Part shown: positions 50,571 to 59,227 of the stretch, in pieces
Position numbering within the stretch: the first letter of the stretch is position 1
How the letters are laid out: the number at the start of each line of letters is the position of its first letter
Source: Paenibacillus sp. FSL H7-0326
GTDB lineage: Bacteria; Bacillota; Bacilli; Paenibacillales; Paenibacillaceae
Assembly: GCF_001955535.1 (NCBI RefSeq)
Contig: NZ_MPVN01000004.1
Span: forward strand, 248,001-312,000
DNA: 64,000 bases
Reading direction: 5' to 3'
Notes under the pieces: generated by a model
The model's database searches: none
What the model saw: the letters and a program-made list of their open reading frames with translations, nothing else
What the model was told of the DNA's origin: nothing
Translations under genes and position numbers: made by a program

Positions 50571-52226
50571 ATGACAGGATTTGCTGAACTGAACAGAACG
50601 GATGCCATAACGGCGATGAGTAAGGAGAACTTTGATCTATTGATTATAGGCGGTGGTATTACAGGGGCTGGTATTGCACTAGATGCCGTAACTCGGGGGA
50701 TGAAGGTAGCGCTCGTCGAAATGCAGGATTTCGCCGCAGGTACATCCAGCCGTTCCACGAAGCTTGTGCATGGAGGGCTGCGTTATTTGAAGCAGATGCA
50801 GATCGATGTTGTGGCTGAGGTCGGGAAGGAGCGCGCCATCGTTTACGAGAATGGACCGCATGTAACGACACCGGAGTGGATGCTGCTCCCTTTCTATGAA
50901 GGCGGGACATTCGGTAAGTTTATGACATCCATTGGACTTCGTGTTTACGATTTTCTGGCCGGGGTGAAGCGAAGCGAACGCCGGGTCATGCTCAGCAAGG
51001 AGAAGACGCTCAGCAAAGAGCCCCTGCTGAAGAAAGAAGGAATGCTGGGCGGCGGCTACTACGTGGAATACCGGACGGATGATGCACGACTAACGATTGA
51101 AGTCATGAAGGAAGCTGTGAAAAATGGTGCTCTCGCCGTGAACTACGTCAAGGCAAATTCATTCATTTATAAAGACGGCAAGGTGTGCGGTATCCAGGCG
51201 AAGGATCTGATCGGAGGCTCCGACTTTACCATACATGGGGCGAAGGTCGTCAATGCAACCGGTCCTTGGGTCGATCAGTTGAGAGAGAAGGATCAATCGA
51301 GGCAAGGGAAAGTGCTCCAGCATACCAAAGGCATTCATCTTGTCATTGACCAAAGCCGGTTTCCACTGAAGCAGGCGATCTATTTTGACACACCGGATGG
51401 AAGGATGGTATTCGCCATTCCACGTGACGGCAAGGCGTATGTGGGGACGACGGATACGGTATATAAAGAAGAACTCGCGAATCCTACGATCGAAAAAGAG
51501 GATGCTGAGTATGTTATCAAAGCGATTAACTATATGTTCAGTGATCTGAACATTACGATTGATGATGTCGAATCCGGCTGGGCGGGGATTCGCCCTCTTA
51601 TTTTTCAGGAAGGAAAGAGTGCCTCGGAAATATCACGGAAGGACGAAATTTGGCAGTCTAACTCCGGTTTAATCACGATTGCGGGAGGCAAGCTGACTGG
51701 TTATCGCAAGATGGCGGAGAGCGTTGTGGATCTGACTGCGAAACTATTGCATAACGAAGGAAAAGGGCCTTTCAAAGCATGCCAAACGGTTCGTATGCCG
51801 ATCTCAGGCGGACATGTCGGCGGAAGCACGGGCTATCCTGCGTTTGTTCAGCGAATGACAGAAATCGGTATGCGGCATGGACTGACCCAAGCGGATGCAG
51901 CACGTTTGTCACAGATGTACGGGTCGAATGCAGAACGGTTATTTCAGCATACGGAAGGCATTGAACCTTCTCTTGGCATTCATCTGCCAATCGAGGTGCT
52001 CATGCAGCTGAATTATGCAATGAAGGAAGAGATGGCGGTAACGCCAGCCGACTTTTTCATCCGCCGTACAGGGGCACTTTTCTTCCATATTGACTGGGTT
52101 AAGCAATATAAAGCTCCCGTCATTGAATACATGATGAAGGTGAATGGCTGGACAGACGTCGAACAGCAGATCTACACACAGGAGCTGGACCAGCTTATTG
52201 CAGAGACTAAACCGGCAGCAGGCTGA
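50571..52226 (+). CDS. glpD: Aerobic glycerol-3-phosphate dehydrogenase
   Basis: A 551-residue membrane-associated flavoenzyme that oxidises glycerol-3-phosphate to dihydroxyacetone phosphate and passes electrons to quinone. The FAD motif is LLIIGGGITGAGIALDA at residues 23-39, then FAAGTSSRSTKLVHGGLRYL, GPWVDQLREKD and IPRDGKAYVGTTDT, all standard. The C-terminal DAO_C domain ends the protein. It is separated from glpPK by the repeat and phosphonate cluster. The terminator in its leader implies glycerol-phosphate induction via GlpP. A normal terminator follows. Confidence 0.97.
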   Translation: MTGFAELNRTDAITAMSKENFDLLIIGGGITGAGIALDAVTRGMKVALVEMQDFAAGTSSRSTKLVHGGLRYLKQMQIDVVAEVGKERAIVYENGPHVTTPEWMLLPFYEGGTFGKFMTSIGLRVYDFLAGVKRSERRVMLSKEKTLSKEPLLKKEGMLGGGYYVEYRTDDARLTIEVMKEAVKNGALAVNYVKANSFIYKDGKVCGIQAKDLIGGSDFTIHGAKVVNATGPWVDQLREKDQSRQGKVLQHTKGIHLVIDQSRFPLKQAIYFDTPDGRMVFAIPRDGKAYVGTTDTVYKEELANPTIEKEDAEYVIKAINYMFSDLNITIDDVESGWAGIRPLIFQEGKSASEISRKDEIWQSNSGLITIAGGKLTGYRKMAESVVDLTAKLLHNEGKGPFKACQTVRMPISGGHVGGSTGYPAFVQRMTEIGMRHGLTQADAARLSQMYGSNAERLFQHTEGIEPSLGIHLPIEVLMQLNYAMKEEMAVTPADFFIRRTGALFFHIDWVKQYKAPVIEYMMKVNGWTDVEQQIYTQELDQLIAETKPAAG

Positions 52227-52253
52227 GACGATTCAGAAAAGATCATGATTAAG

Positions 52254-52280
52254 ATGCCCTCTTCAGGAGGGCATTTTTTA
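52254..52280 (+). terminator. Terminator of glpD
   Basis: ATGCCCTC pairs with GAGGGCAT over a five-base loop and is followed by T's. Confidence 0.9.
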
Positions 52281-52415
52281 TCGGTGTATAGATAGAGTTC
52301 GCCGGTTAAATTTGTTATTCTTAATAAGGAAAATGATGATAACATGCGGAGGCGTTTCATGGGTTGTGGTTCTCAGTGAAACCGTTATCTTAATTAGAAA
52401 AGGGGAATTGGCGAG

Positions 52416-53396
52416 ATGACACTCAGAATTGGAATTATCGGCACGGGCTGGTTCAGTAAGGTGCACGCCGGGCTGCTGCAGCAGATGGAGGGTGTACAAG
52501 TTCAATCCATCCTTGGGACAAGCTCGGAGAAGGCAGACCGAATGGCAGCAGACTATGCTGCAAAAGGTTACGATCAGCTGACAGATATGCTGGATGCTGA
52601 ACAGCTGGATGCCGTATATATTTGTGTTCCGCCTATGTCTCATGGGGAGATTGAGCTTGCGCTCATTGAGCGGAATATTCCATTTCTCGTTGAAAAGCCG
52701 CTGGCAACGGATCTTCTATTACCGCAGAAGATCGAGGCTGCCATTCGGGAGAAGGGGCTGCTGACATCGGTGGGCTATCATTTCCGTTATCAGGAGACGG
52801 TGGACCAGCTGAGGCTGGATCTGGCCGGACATACCATTGGCATGGCGAACGGAGCATGGAATGGAGGCATGCCAGGAGTCGCTTGGTGGCGGCGTCAGGA
52901 AGGATCAGGCGGACAATTTATTGAGCAAACGACACATATTGTAGATTTGCTGAGATATGTGGCCGGAGAAGTGGTGGAGGTTCAGGCTATGTACGCAAAC
53001 CGCAGCCTTCACGAGCTGCATGAAGGTGTAAGCGTACCTGATGTAGGAACGGTCAATTTGCGGCTTGAGAGCGGAGCCGTAGCAAATATTTCCAACACAT
53101 GTATTCTACCGGATGGTGTACCGGGTAGCAGTGGGCTGACCTTCTATTCATCTCATGGTGTATGGGATTGGAATCCGGAGAGGCTGCAGATTGCGCAGCC
53201 CGAACCTGCAGGGATGACAACAATAGAGAATAAGGGCAACGCATACTTGCTGGAAAATGAAGCCTTCATTCATGCCCTGCGTACAGGTGATCGAAGCCGT
53301 ATCCGTTCCGATTACTCGGACGCGGTTCGTACACAAGCAGTCACCGTGGCTGCCCTGAAATCTGCGCAGACCGGAGAACGTGTTTCCCTTTTATGA
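52416..53396 (+). CDS. Gfo/Idh/MocA-family NAD(P)-dependent oxidoreductase
   Basis: A 326-residue enzyme. The N-terminal Rossmann fold starts RIGIIGTGWFSKVHAGLL, the catalytic-loop Lys is in EKPLATD near residue 92, and the C-terminal alpha/beta domain begins SVGYHFRYQETVDQL. Family members oxidise or reduce sugars, inositols and their derivatives with NAD(P). AAAAGGGGAATTGG precedes the start. It is alone between terminators; the substrate is unknown. Confidence 0.85.
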   Translation: MTLRIGIIGTGWFSKVHAGLLQQMEGVQVQSILGTSSEKADRMAADYAAKGYDQLTDMLDAEQLDAVYICVPPMSHGEIELALIERNIPFLVEKPLATDLLLPQKIEAAIREKGLLTSVGYHFRYQETVDQLRLDLAGHTIGMANGAWNGGMPGVAWWRRQEGSGGQFIEQTTHIVDLLRYVAGEVVEVQAMYANRSLHELHEGVSVPDVGTVNLRLESGAVANISNTCILPDGVPGSSGLTFYSSHGVWDWNPERLQIAQPEPAGMTTIENKGNAYLLENEAFIHALRTGDRSRIRSDYSDAVRTQAVTVAALKSAQTGERVSLL

Positions 53397-53425
53397 TCCT
53401 CATTAAACATACATGACAATAGCAA

Positions 53426-53471
53426 ACAGCCCTGGGACAGATTCTTATCGATCGATTCTGCTCAGGGCTGT
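53426..53471. terminator. Bidirectional terminator candidate
   Basis: ACAGCCCTG pairs with CAGGGCTGT; a second, smaller self-complementary stretch (AGAATCGATCGAT on the minus strand) lies in the loop. It is between the oxidoreductase and HxlR genes, which converge. Confidence 0.65.
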
Positions 53472-53482
53472 AACTCATAAAT

Positions 53483-53794
53483 TTATATAATCCACTCGGT
53501 GGACCATTCGTAAATTTCTTTAATGACCGGTTCAATGGCATGGCCCTTATCCGTGAGCTCGTACTCGACGCGTGGAGGAATCTCCGGATACATCTTACGG
53601 GTGACAATACCAGCGACCTCCATCTCCTTCAGTCTTTCGGACAGCAGCCGCCCGCTGATAGCCATAGCTGCTTCCAGCTCCGTAAAGCGTTTCGGGCCAG
53701 ATAATAAATGATACATAATGAGGACAGCCCATTTCTTGCCTAAGAGGTCCATTGCCTGGGTAATCGGGCATCGCTCGTTGTTTTGGGGCTCCAT
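53483..53794 (-). CDS. HxlR-family transcriptional regulator
   Basis: A 103-residue winged-helix regulator with the family pattern CPITQAMDLLGKKWAVLIMY (Cys9 near the N-terminus), FTELEAAMAISGRLLSERLKE and YPEIPPRVEYELTDKG. HxlR proteins often respond to formaldehyde, quinones or disulfide stress through the N-terminal Cys. It is monocistronic, and its target is not evident from neighbours. Confidence 0.9.
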   Translation of the reverse strand: MEPQNNERCPITQAMDLLGKKWAVLIMYHLLSGPKRFTELEAAMAISGRLLSERLKEMEVAGIVTRKMYPEIPPRVEYELTDKGHAIEPVIKEIYEWSTEWII

Positions 53795-53899
53795 GAGATC
53801 ACCTCGAATTATAATAGAACAGAATCATACTAATGGATATAACTCTATTATACCTCTTAACTCAATAAATTCGAGTCAAGCTGTGAATAAAAAAAACGA

Positions 53900-53925
53900 A
53901 ACCCTCTCGATCTACCGAGAGGGTT
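53900..53925. terminator. Terminator after AbrB-like gene
   Basis: AACCCTCTCG pairs with CGAGAGGGTT over six bases; on the minus strand a T-run follows. Confidence 0.85.
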
Positions 53926-53947
53926 ATAGTAATTCATATTAATATGA

Positions 53948-54484
53948 CTAGAGGAGCTTCTTGAGCTGAGATACACGGCCTTGACTAATACCTAACTTCT
54001 CAGCGATTTGATTCTGCGAGATACCTGGATTGCCTTCTATAATTTCTTTCATCCTGCGAAGCATTTGGGCTGTCTTGGGACGTACGTCACGGGCAAATTC
54101 ATCCGATCCCGTTGAATAAAGATGTTTATGTACAGTTGATGATCCTGCGAATTTCGAATCTGTAAATGGGGATAAGCGGTGTTCTTGGTTGGAATTAGTC
54201 GAACCTTGTCGATCAGACTCAGGCATGTCCACCGAATGATCCGTGAATTTCAGTTCCTGAGCGCAGCTCTTACAAATAAATTGTTCCTTGAAATACATCT
54301 CCGTGTCCACATTTCCACAAAAAATGCATAGAGTAGACTTGTATTTACGAAGAATTAATTCTTTACCTTCAATAAAAAACTCCAGCGGATCTCCGATATC
54401 GATCTCCATGGTGTCACGCATTTCCTTGGGAAGTACAATTCGGCCAAGACGGTCGAGCGCTCTTTTCATACCGGTTCTTTTCAT
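53948..54484 (-). CDS. AbrB-type regulator with zinc ribbon and C-terminal HTH
   Basis: A 178-residue DNA-binding protein in three parts. Residues 1-48 form the AbrB/SpoVT swapped-hairpin domain (RALDRLGRIVLPKEMRDTME, EFFIEGKELILRKYK). C53-x2-C56 and C71-x2-C74 form a zinc ribbon. After a polar linker, residues about 150-178 (GISQNQIAEKLGISQGRVSQ) are a helix-turn-helix. AbrB-family proteins are transition-state regulators of sporulation-related genes; the added zinc ribbon and HTH are unusual. It is divergent from nothing obvious; a hairpin terminator follows. Targets unknown. Confidence 0.85.
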   Translation of the reverse strand: MKRTGMKRALDRLGRIVLPKEMRDTMEIDIGDPLEFFIEGKELILRKYKSTLCIFCGNVDTEMYFKEQFICKSCAQELKFTDHSVDMPESDRQGSTNSNQEHRLSPFTDSKFAGSSTVHKHLYSTGSDEFARDVRPKTAQMLRRMKEIIEGNPGISQNQIAEKLGISQGRVSQLKKLL

Positions 54485-54595
54485 GGGTAATCTCCCCCGC
54501 TAATCAGCAGATATTATCATTTCTTCATTTTAAGGGAAGAATGTACTGCAATACAATAGGTTTTTTCAAAAATTAGCCAATATAATAGACTAATA

Positions 54596-55270
54596 TTATA
54601 GAAATACCGAAAATAGGGGGGAGACCATGAGGGTAATGAGAGCGGCGAGAACCATGGATATACTCGAAATGGTACCTGTCAGCGGGCTGTATTCGAATGC
54701 TTTGGAAGTCCCGGTACCGTGCGCACTTGTACCAAAAGCGATTCCCCTGGCAATCTCTCCATCGATTTTCAGCCATTTTACTACATTGGGTCCGATCAGC
54801 AGCCCAGTGAGACCTGTAATGACAACGAAAACGGCGGTTATTTGCGGAATTCCGTCGATCATTGTCGAAATATTCATGGCTATCGGTGTTGTGATGGAGT
54901 GAGGGACGAGACTGGTTTCCAGCGCTGTGTCCAGATTAAACCATTTTGCGGTAACCATAGTGGAGATGATGGCGGTGAGCGAGCCGCTTGTAACTCCAAT
55001 GGCGATCTCTCGCCAATTCTTCTTTAAAGCATCGAAATGCTTGTAGAGCGGTATTGCAAAAGCGATTGTAGCAGGCTGAAGCAGCAGTGTAATCAAACTG
55101 CCGCCCTCGTTATATGACTCATAAGACGTACCGGTTAGAAGCAGAACGACGACAATTACCGCAGGTACGATAAGCAGCGGGGAAAGGTAGACCTTAGGAA
55201 ATTGTTTATACATTTTTTTGGCCAGCAGATAGATGGCTATGGTGAACAGGAGACACAGCAGGGCTGTCAT
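54596..55270 (-). CDS. LrgB/CidB family membrane protein
   Basis: A 224-residue polytopic protein (six to seven spans) of the LrgB/CidB family. PATIAFAIPLYKHFDALKKNW, HSITTPIAMNIS and AFGTSAHGTGTSKAFE are characteristic. With LrgA/CidA it modulates murein hydrolase activity and programmed lysis, or metabolite (pyruvate) efflux as in B. subtilis YsbAB. ATG 55270 overlaps the LrgA gene end by 65 bases. It is close to YwbG in arrangement. Confidence 0.88.
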   Translation of the reverse strand: MTALLCLLFTIAIYLLAKKMYKQFPKVYLSPLLIVPAVIVVVLLLTGTSYESYNEGGSLITLLLQPATIAFAIPLYKHFDALKKNWREIAIGVTSGSLTAIISTMVTAKWFNLDTALETSLVPHSITTPIAMNISTMIDGIPQITAVFVVITGLTGLLIGPNVVKWLKIDGEIARGIAFGTSAHGTGTSKAFEYSPLTGTISSISMVLAALITLMVSPLFSVFL

Positions 55271-55637
55271 AGGGTTTATTCTCCTTTCTCTTGGTGATTG
55301 CCTGAGCCGCAAGCCCGGATAGTGCCATGACGATAAATGTGCTGATAAGAATCACGAGCAGAATGCTGAGACCGCTCTGTTTCATGAGATCTAGATGGTT
55401 CATGATGCCGACAGCGGAAGGAATGAAGAATAGCAGCATTTCAGCCAGCAGCCAGCTGGCACCGGCCTCGATCCAGCGCAGCTTAACGATACCGGTCTTC
55501 AACAATATGAATAGCAATAGCATGCCAATGATGGAGCCGGGGATCGGCAGCTGTAAGAGCTGTACCAACCCATTCATCACAAATGAGATGACGAGCAGAA
55601 TCACGACTTGAAATAGGATCTTTCCCGTTTGCTTCAT
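55206..55637 (-). CDS. LrgA/CidA family holin-like protein
   Basis: A 143-residue protein with four membrane spans and a polar C-terminal tail. GLVQLLQLPIPGSIIGMLLLF is the diagnostic LrgA/CidA stretch. It acts as a holin-like partner of the downstream LrgB-type protein; the 65-base overlap couples their translation. A divergent LysR gene lies 164 bases away, an arrangement like B. subtilis ywbHG-ywbI (cidAB-cidR). Confidence 0.88.
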   Translation of the reverse strand: MKQTGKILFQVVILLVISFVMNGLVQLLQLPIPGSIIGMLLLFILLKTGIVKLRWIEAGASWLLAEMLLFFIPSAVGIMNHLDLMKQSGLSILLVILISTFIVMALSGLAAQAITKRKENKPYDSPAVSPVHHSHLSAGQKNV

Positions 55638-55745
55638 AAGATGAGTCCGCCTCCTTTATATTAAAGTGATAATAATGTCTTCCATTCTCCTAGAATGTAT
55701 ACTAGTTGTTACTGAAATTTTACATGATTCATTTTCATGAGTAAA

Positions 55746-55760
55746 ATGCATATTAAGCAT
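55746..55760. promoter_or_regulatory. LysR-type binding site candidate
   Basis: ATGCATATTAAGCAT is an inverted repeat containing T-N11-A, the LysR box pattern, in the cidAB-cidR gap. A second inverted repeat CATGA-N7-TCATG lies at 55723-55739. Confidence 0.45.
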
Positions 55761-55801
55761 GCCTGTCATTCCATTTTTCTATAGAAGGTGATTATTAATC
55801 C

Positions 55802-56689
55802 ATGGATATTCGGCATTTGCAGTATTTTCTAGAGGTGGCGAGGCAGCACAGCTTCACGAAGGCAGCGCAGGTGCTGTTCATCACGCAGCCAACGATCAGC
55901 AAAACGGTAAAAAGTCTGGAAGACGAGCTTGGTGTGACCCTGCTTGACCGTTATGGCAAGAATGTGAAACTGACCGATGCAGGTGAAGTATTTGCCCGTC
56001 AGGCCCAGGAGATTGTGACTTCATTCCACAATTTATCCTCTGAGCTGGATGACCTGATGAATTTGAAGAAGGGACATATCCGGATCGGACTCCCGCCTAT
56101 GATCGGCGCGTCTTTTTTTCCTAAAGTGATTGGAGCATTCTATAAGCAGTATCCGAACATTACAATTCAGCTGTTTGAGGATGGCGGGAAGAAAGTCGAG
56201 AATGATATTCTATCGGGCGCGCTGGACGTGGGGGTGACGGTACTGCCTGCAGATGAGGATTTATTCGACAGCTATATTTTCGTTGATGAATCCCTGAAGG
56301 TCGTGCTTCACCCCACACATCCACTTGCAGAACAGGATGAGATTCAATTGGCCGAGCTTAGCGAGGATGGATTTATTTTGTTCCGCGAGGATTTCTCACT
56401 GCATGACCGGATTATTGGAGCCTGTCAGAAGGCAGGATATCAGCCGCGAATTATATATGAGAGCGCACAGTGGGATCTGATCAGCAACATGGTTGCCGCC
56501 GGACTCGGGGTTGCTCTGCTGCCGGAGACGATCTGCAGAGAGCTTCGCCAAGAGGAGGTAAGGATCCTTAAGCTGAAGGAGCGGATTCCGTGGGATCTCG
56601 GCATGGTGTGGCGGAAGGACCGCTACCAGTCATTTGCGGTACGAGAGTGGATTGCTTTCTCAGAGAAAATGCTTAAGCCTAAGCACTAA
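55802..56689 (+). CDS. LysR-family transcriptional regulator (CidR/YwbI-like)
   Basis: A 295-residue LysR protein. The wHTH (residues 1-60) has MDIRHLQYFLEVARQHSFTK and AAQVLFITQPTISKTVKSLE; the effector domain spans about 90-290. It is divergent from the lrgA-lrgB pair, the arrangement of CidR, which responds to pyruvate/acetate overflow. It probably activates the pair. A GAAGGTGAT precedes the ATG. Confidence 0.9.
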   Translation: MDIRHLQYFLEVARQHSFTKAAQVLFITQPTISKTVKSLEDELGVTLLDRYGKNVKLTDAGEVFARQAQEIVTSFHNLSSELDDLMNLKKGHIRIGLPPMIGASFFPKVIGAFYKQYPNITIQLFEDGGKKVENDILSGALDVGVTVLPADEDLFDSYIFVDESLKVVLHPTHPLAEQDEIQLAELSEDGFILFREDFSLHDRIIGACQKAGYQPRIIYESAQWDLISNMVAAGLGVALLPETICRELRQEEVRILKLKERIPWDLGMVWRKDRYQSFAVREWIAFSEKMLKPKH

Positions 56690-56789
56690 ACAGAAGGGAT
56701 ATTCCCTGATACAATGGCTTTGAAGTGACGATTCAATACTTAGACCATGATCCACATCGAACTTTAGATAAGTGAAGGAGGAAGCCCGA

Positions 56790-57644
56790 ATGAAACTGCG
56801 TGTATCTGCCGTACAATACAAGCTTCAGACTATTACCAGCTTTGAGCAGTTTGCAGCCCAAGTGGAGCATTATATAAAGACAGCCGAGGAATTTGACGCC
56901 GAGTTTATCCTGTTTCCAGAGTTTATGACAACACAGCTGATGTCGATCGGCGATGAGAATAGAAATGCACTTGGGATCGAGGATTTGCCGAATTTTACGG
57001 AGGCTTACGAGGCTTTGTTTACACAGCTCGCCAAGCAGTACAATGTCCATATTATTGCAGGCACTCATGTGATCAAGAAGGATGACAAGCTGCTGAATAC
57101 CGCACATCTATTTTATCCGAATGGCCTGATCGGCCGGCAGCCGAAGCTGCATATTACGCCTACGGAAGTGAAGGAATGGAATATGGGGGCAGGTGAGGGA
57201 TTAACGGTATTTGAGACGGATAAAGGAACGATTGCCGTGCTGACCTGCTACGATATTGAGTTTCCTGAAATTGTTCGTATGGCCAAAGCCAAGGGAGCGG
57301 ATGTGATCTTCTGCCCTTCTTGTACGGATGACCGTCACGGATTCTATCGTGTTCGATACACAAGCCATGCGAGAGCTGTAGAGAATCAAGTATATGTGGT
57401 TCTGACCGGAACGGTCGGAAGCCTGCCGACCGTTGACTTCATGCGGGCCAATTATGGTCAGGCTGCGATTATTACGCCGAATGACATTCCGTTTCCGCCG
57501 CGCGGAATTATGGCCGAAGGGGAAATCAATGACGATATGATCGTAACCGCGGATCTGGATCTTGACCTGCTGTATGAAGTGCGTGAGCGCGGAGCGGTAA
57601 CAACCTGGCGTGACCGCCGGGTGGATCTGTACCCAGACTGGTAG
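56790..57644 (+). CDS. Carbon-nitrogen hydrolase (nitrilase superfamily)
   Basis: A 284-residue amidase-type enzyme with the nitrilase triad: E44 in LFPEFM, K119 in RQPKLHITP and C153 in LTCYDIEFPE. Family members hydrolyse amides such as omega-amidates or carbamoyl compounds. ATG 56790 follows AAGGAGG; a frame from 56772 starts before this site. Two GNAT acyltransferases follow closely (9 and 73 bases). In B. subtilis and others a fused GNAT-nitrilase (YhcX-like) exists; here the domains are separate genes, suggesting joint modification and cleavage of one amine or amide. Confidence 0.88.
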   Translation: MKLRVSAVQYKLQTITSFEQFAAQVEHYIKTAEEFDAEFILFPEFMTTQLMSIGDENRNALGIEDLPNFTEAYEALFTQLAKQYNVHIIAGTHVIKKDDKLLNTAHLFYPNGLIGRQPKLHITPTEVKEWNMGAGEGLTVFETDKGTIAVLTCYDIEFPEIVRMAKAKGADVIFCPSCTDDRHGFYRVRYTSHARAVENQVYVVLTGTVGSLPTVDFMRANYGQAAIITPNDIPFPPRGIMAEGEINDDMIVTADLDLDLLYEVRERGAVTTWRDRRVDLYPDW

Positions 57645-57653
57645 AAAAGGCAG

Positions 57654-58328
57654 GTGAGCTTGGCGGTGTATCGTAAAGAAATGTATATCCTAAGTGAGGG
57701 TAAGCCGGTTCCTGCCGTCGTTCGGAATTATACCGAGAACGACTTTGATGAGCTGATTGCGATTCAGGCAGAATGCTTTCCGCCTCCATTCCCACCGGAG
57801 CTGTGGTGGAGCAGAGAACAGCTGAGCAGTCATATTACCCTGTTTCCACAAGGGGCACTTACGGTTGAGGTAGACGGCATACTAGCCGGTTCAATGACGG
57901 GGCTTCGAACGATGTTTGACCCGGCACATCCCGAACATACCTGGGCAGAAGCAACTGACGAAGGTTATATTCGAAATCACCAGCCGGATGGTGATACACT
58001 ATATGTCGTGGATATCAGCGTCCGTCCTGCTTATCGCAAACTCGGCATTGGACAGCTGCTCATGCAATCCATGTACCATGTCGTTATACAGGAAGGTGCT
58101 CAGCGGCTTCTGGGAGGCAGCCGAATGCCCGGGTACCATAAAGTGGCGGACAGGATGAGTGCTGCGGATTACCTGTCTGCGGTCGCCTGCGGTGAGCTTC
58201 GTGATCCCGTCATTTCCTTTTTGCTGCGCTGTGGACGAACACCTGTGGCCGTCGCTGAGAATTACCTGGATGACGAGGAATCCTGTCACTATGGAGCACT
58301 GATGGAATGGCGCAATCCGTTTAAATAA
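57654..58328 (+). CDS. GNAT-family N-acyltransferase, first of two
   Basis: A 224-residue acetyltransferase. The CoA motif A is VVDISVRPAYRKLGIGQLLM (about 122-141). The region before it, VRNYTENDFDELIAIQAECF with PPELWWSREQLSSHI, resembles the GNAT part of GNAT-nitrilase fusions such as YhcX. The start is GTG 57654 or TTG 57660, nine to fifteen bases after the nitrilase stop. Substrate unknown; cotranscribed with the nitrilase. Confidence 0.85.
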   Translation: MSLAVYRKEMYILSEGKPVPAVVRNYTENDFDELIAIQAECFPPPFPPELWWSREQLSSHITLFPQGALTVEVDGILAGSMTGLRTMFDPAHPEHTWAEATDEGYIRNHQPDGDTLYVVDISVRPAYRKLGIGQLLMQSMYHVVIQEGAQRLLGGSRMPGYHKVADRMSAADYLSAVACGELRDPVISFLLRCGRTPVAVAENYLDDEESCHYGALMEWRNPFK

Positions 58329-58401
58329 AACTGAATTATGCGCAGAATCGTAAAATGAGAATGCGGGCTAGTTAATTAAGGTGAACGAGGAGGTAGTCAT
58401 A

Positions 58402-59073
58402 ATGGAATATATTCGTATTGTCTCGATCAAGGATCCGCTCTTTGCACAAATGCATAAGCTGATGCAAGAGGTGTTTCCCCCGGAGGAAGTGCTTGAATTC
58501 TCACTGTGGGAGGAACCATTAAAGGACCCGGGTATCCGGGTATTTGTGGCGGTGCTGGACGATCAGGTAGTTGGAGCTACGGAGTATCGCTATTATTCGG
58601 ATTGGAATGTAGCGATGACTGATTTCACGATTATTGGGCATGATGGACTTGGGATTGGACCGTTTCTGGCCAATGCACGCCGGCGCGATCTGAGAAGCTT
58701 GGCGCAGGCGGAAGGCAAGGAGCTCTTCGGCATGTTTGCCGAGATTTATAATCCCTACATATCGGATGAGCATGAATTTGGCGGCATCAAGTCGATGAAT
58801 CCTTATGTACGTAGAGAAGTGCTTTCTCATCTAGGTTATAAAAAGATTGATTTCCCTTATGTTCATCCTTCATGGCAAGGTGATGGACAGGCGGTCGGCG
58901 GCCTTGATCTGTGCTTCATGCCGGCAGATGAATCACAGAAGGGGATCTCCAGCAAGCTGGTGGCGAACTTCCTGAAGCGCTATTATGCAGTGCTGCCTGT
59001 CAAGCCGGCAGAGTGGACTTCCATGGTGGATAAGCTGGAGGAGCAGGAGGAGCAGGCGCTGCTTCCGCTCTAA
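58402..59073 (+). CDS. GNAT-family acyltransferase-like protein, second of two
   Basis: A 223-residue protein with a GNAT-like core (FVAVLDDQVVGATEYRYY then a long, variant acyl-CoA segment GLGIGPFLANARRRDLRSL). The classical Q/RxxGxG/A is replaced by GLGIGPFL. Family fit is looser than for its neighbour. ATG 58402 follows GAGGAGG. It is probably the third gene of the nitrilase-GNAT-GNAT operon, which ends at the hairpin at 59167. Confidence 0.7.
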   Translation: MEYIRIVSIKDPLFAQMHKLMQEVFPPEEVLEFSLWEEPLKDPGIRVFVAVLDDQVVGATEYRYYSDWNVAMTDFTIIGHDGLGIGPFLANARRRDLRSLAQAEGKELFGMFAEIYNPYISDEHEFGGIKSMNPYVRREVLSHLGYKKIDFPYVHPSWQGDGQAVGGLDLCFMPADESQKGISSKLVANFLKRYYAVLPVKPAEWTSMVDKLEEQEEQALLPL

Positions 59074-59166
59074 TTGGGCTGACAATAGCGAAGCTGAATG
59101 ATCTGCGGACAGTTATGACGCCTAGCTCGGAGCGGATGTCTGATCCGGTCCGCATATAGAATAAAT

Positions 59167-59203
59167 ATAAGCCTTCTGCCAGCGGCAGAAGGCTTATTTC
59201 TTA
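59167..59203. terminator. Bidirectional terminator
   Basis: ATAAGCCTTCTGCC pairs with GGCAGAAGGCTTAT over three bases, with T's after; it serves the nitrilase-GNAT operon and the convergent LtaS-like gene. Confidence 0.9.
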
Positions 59204-59227
59204 TCATTATATATCTACTTAATTAAA

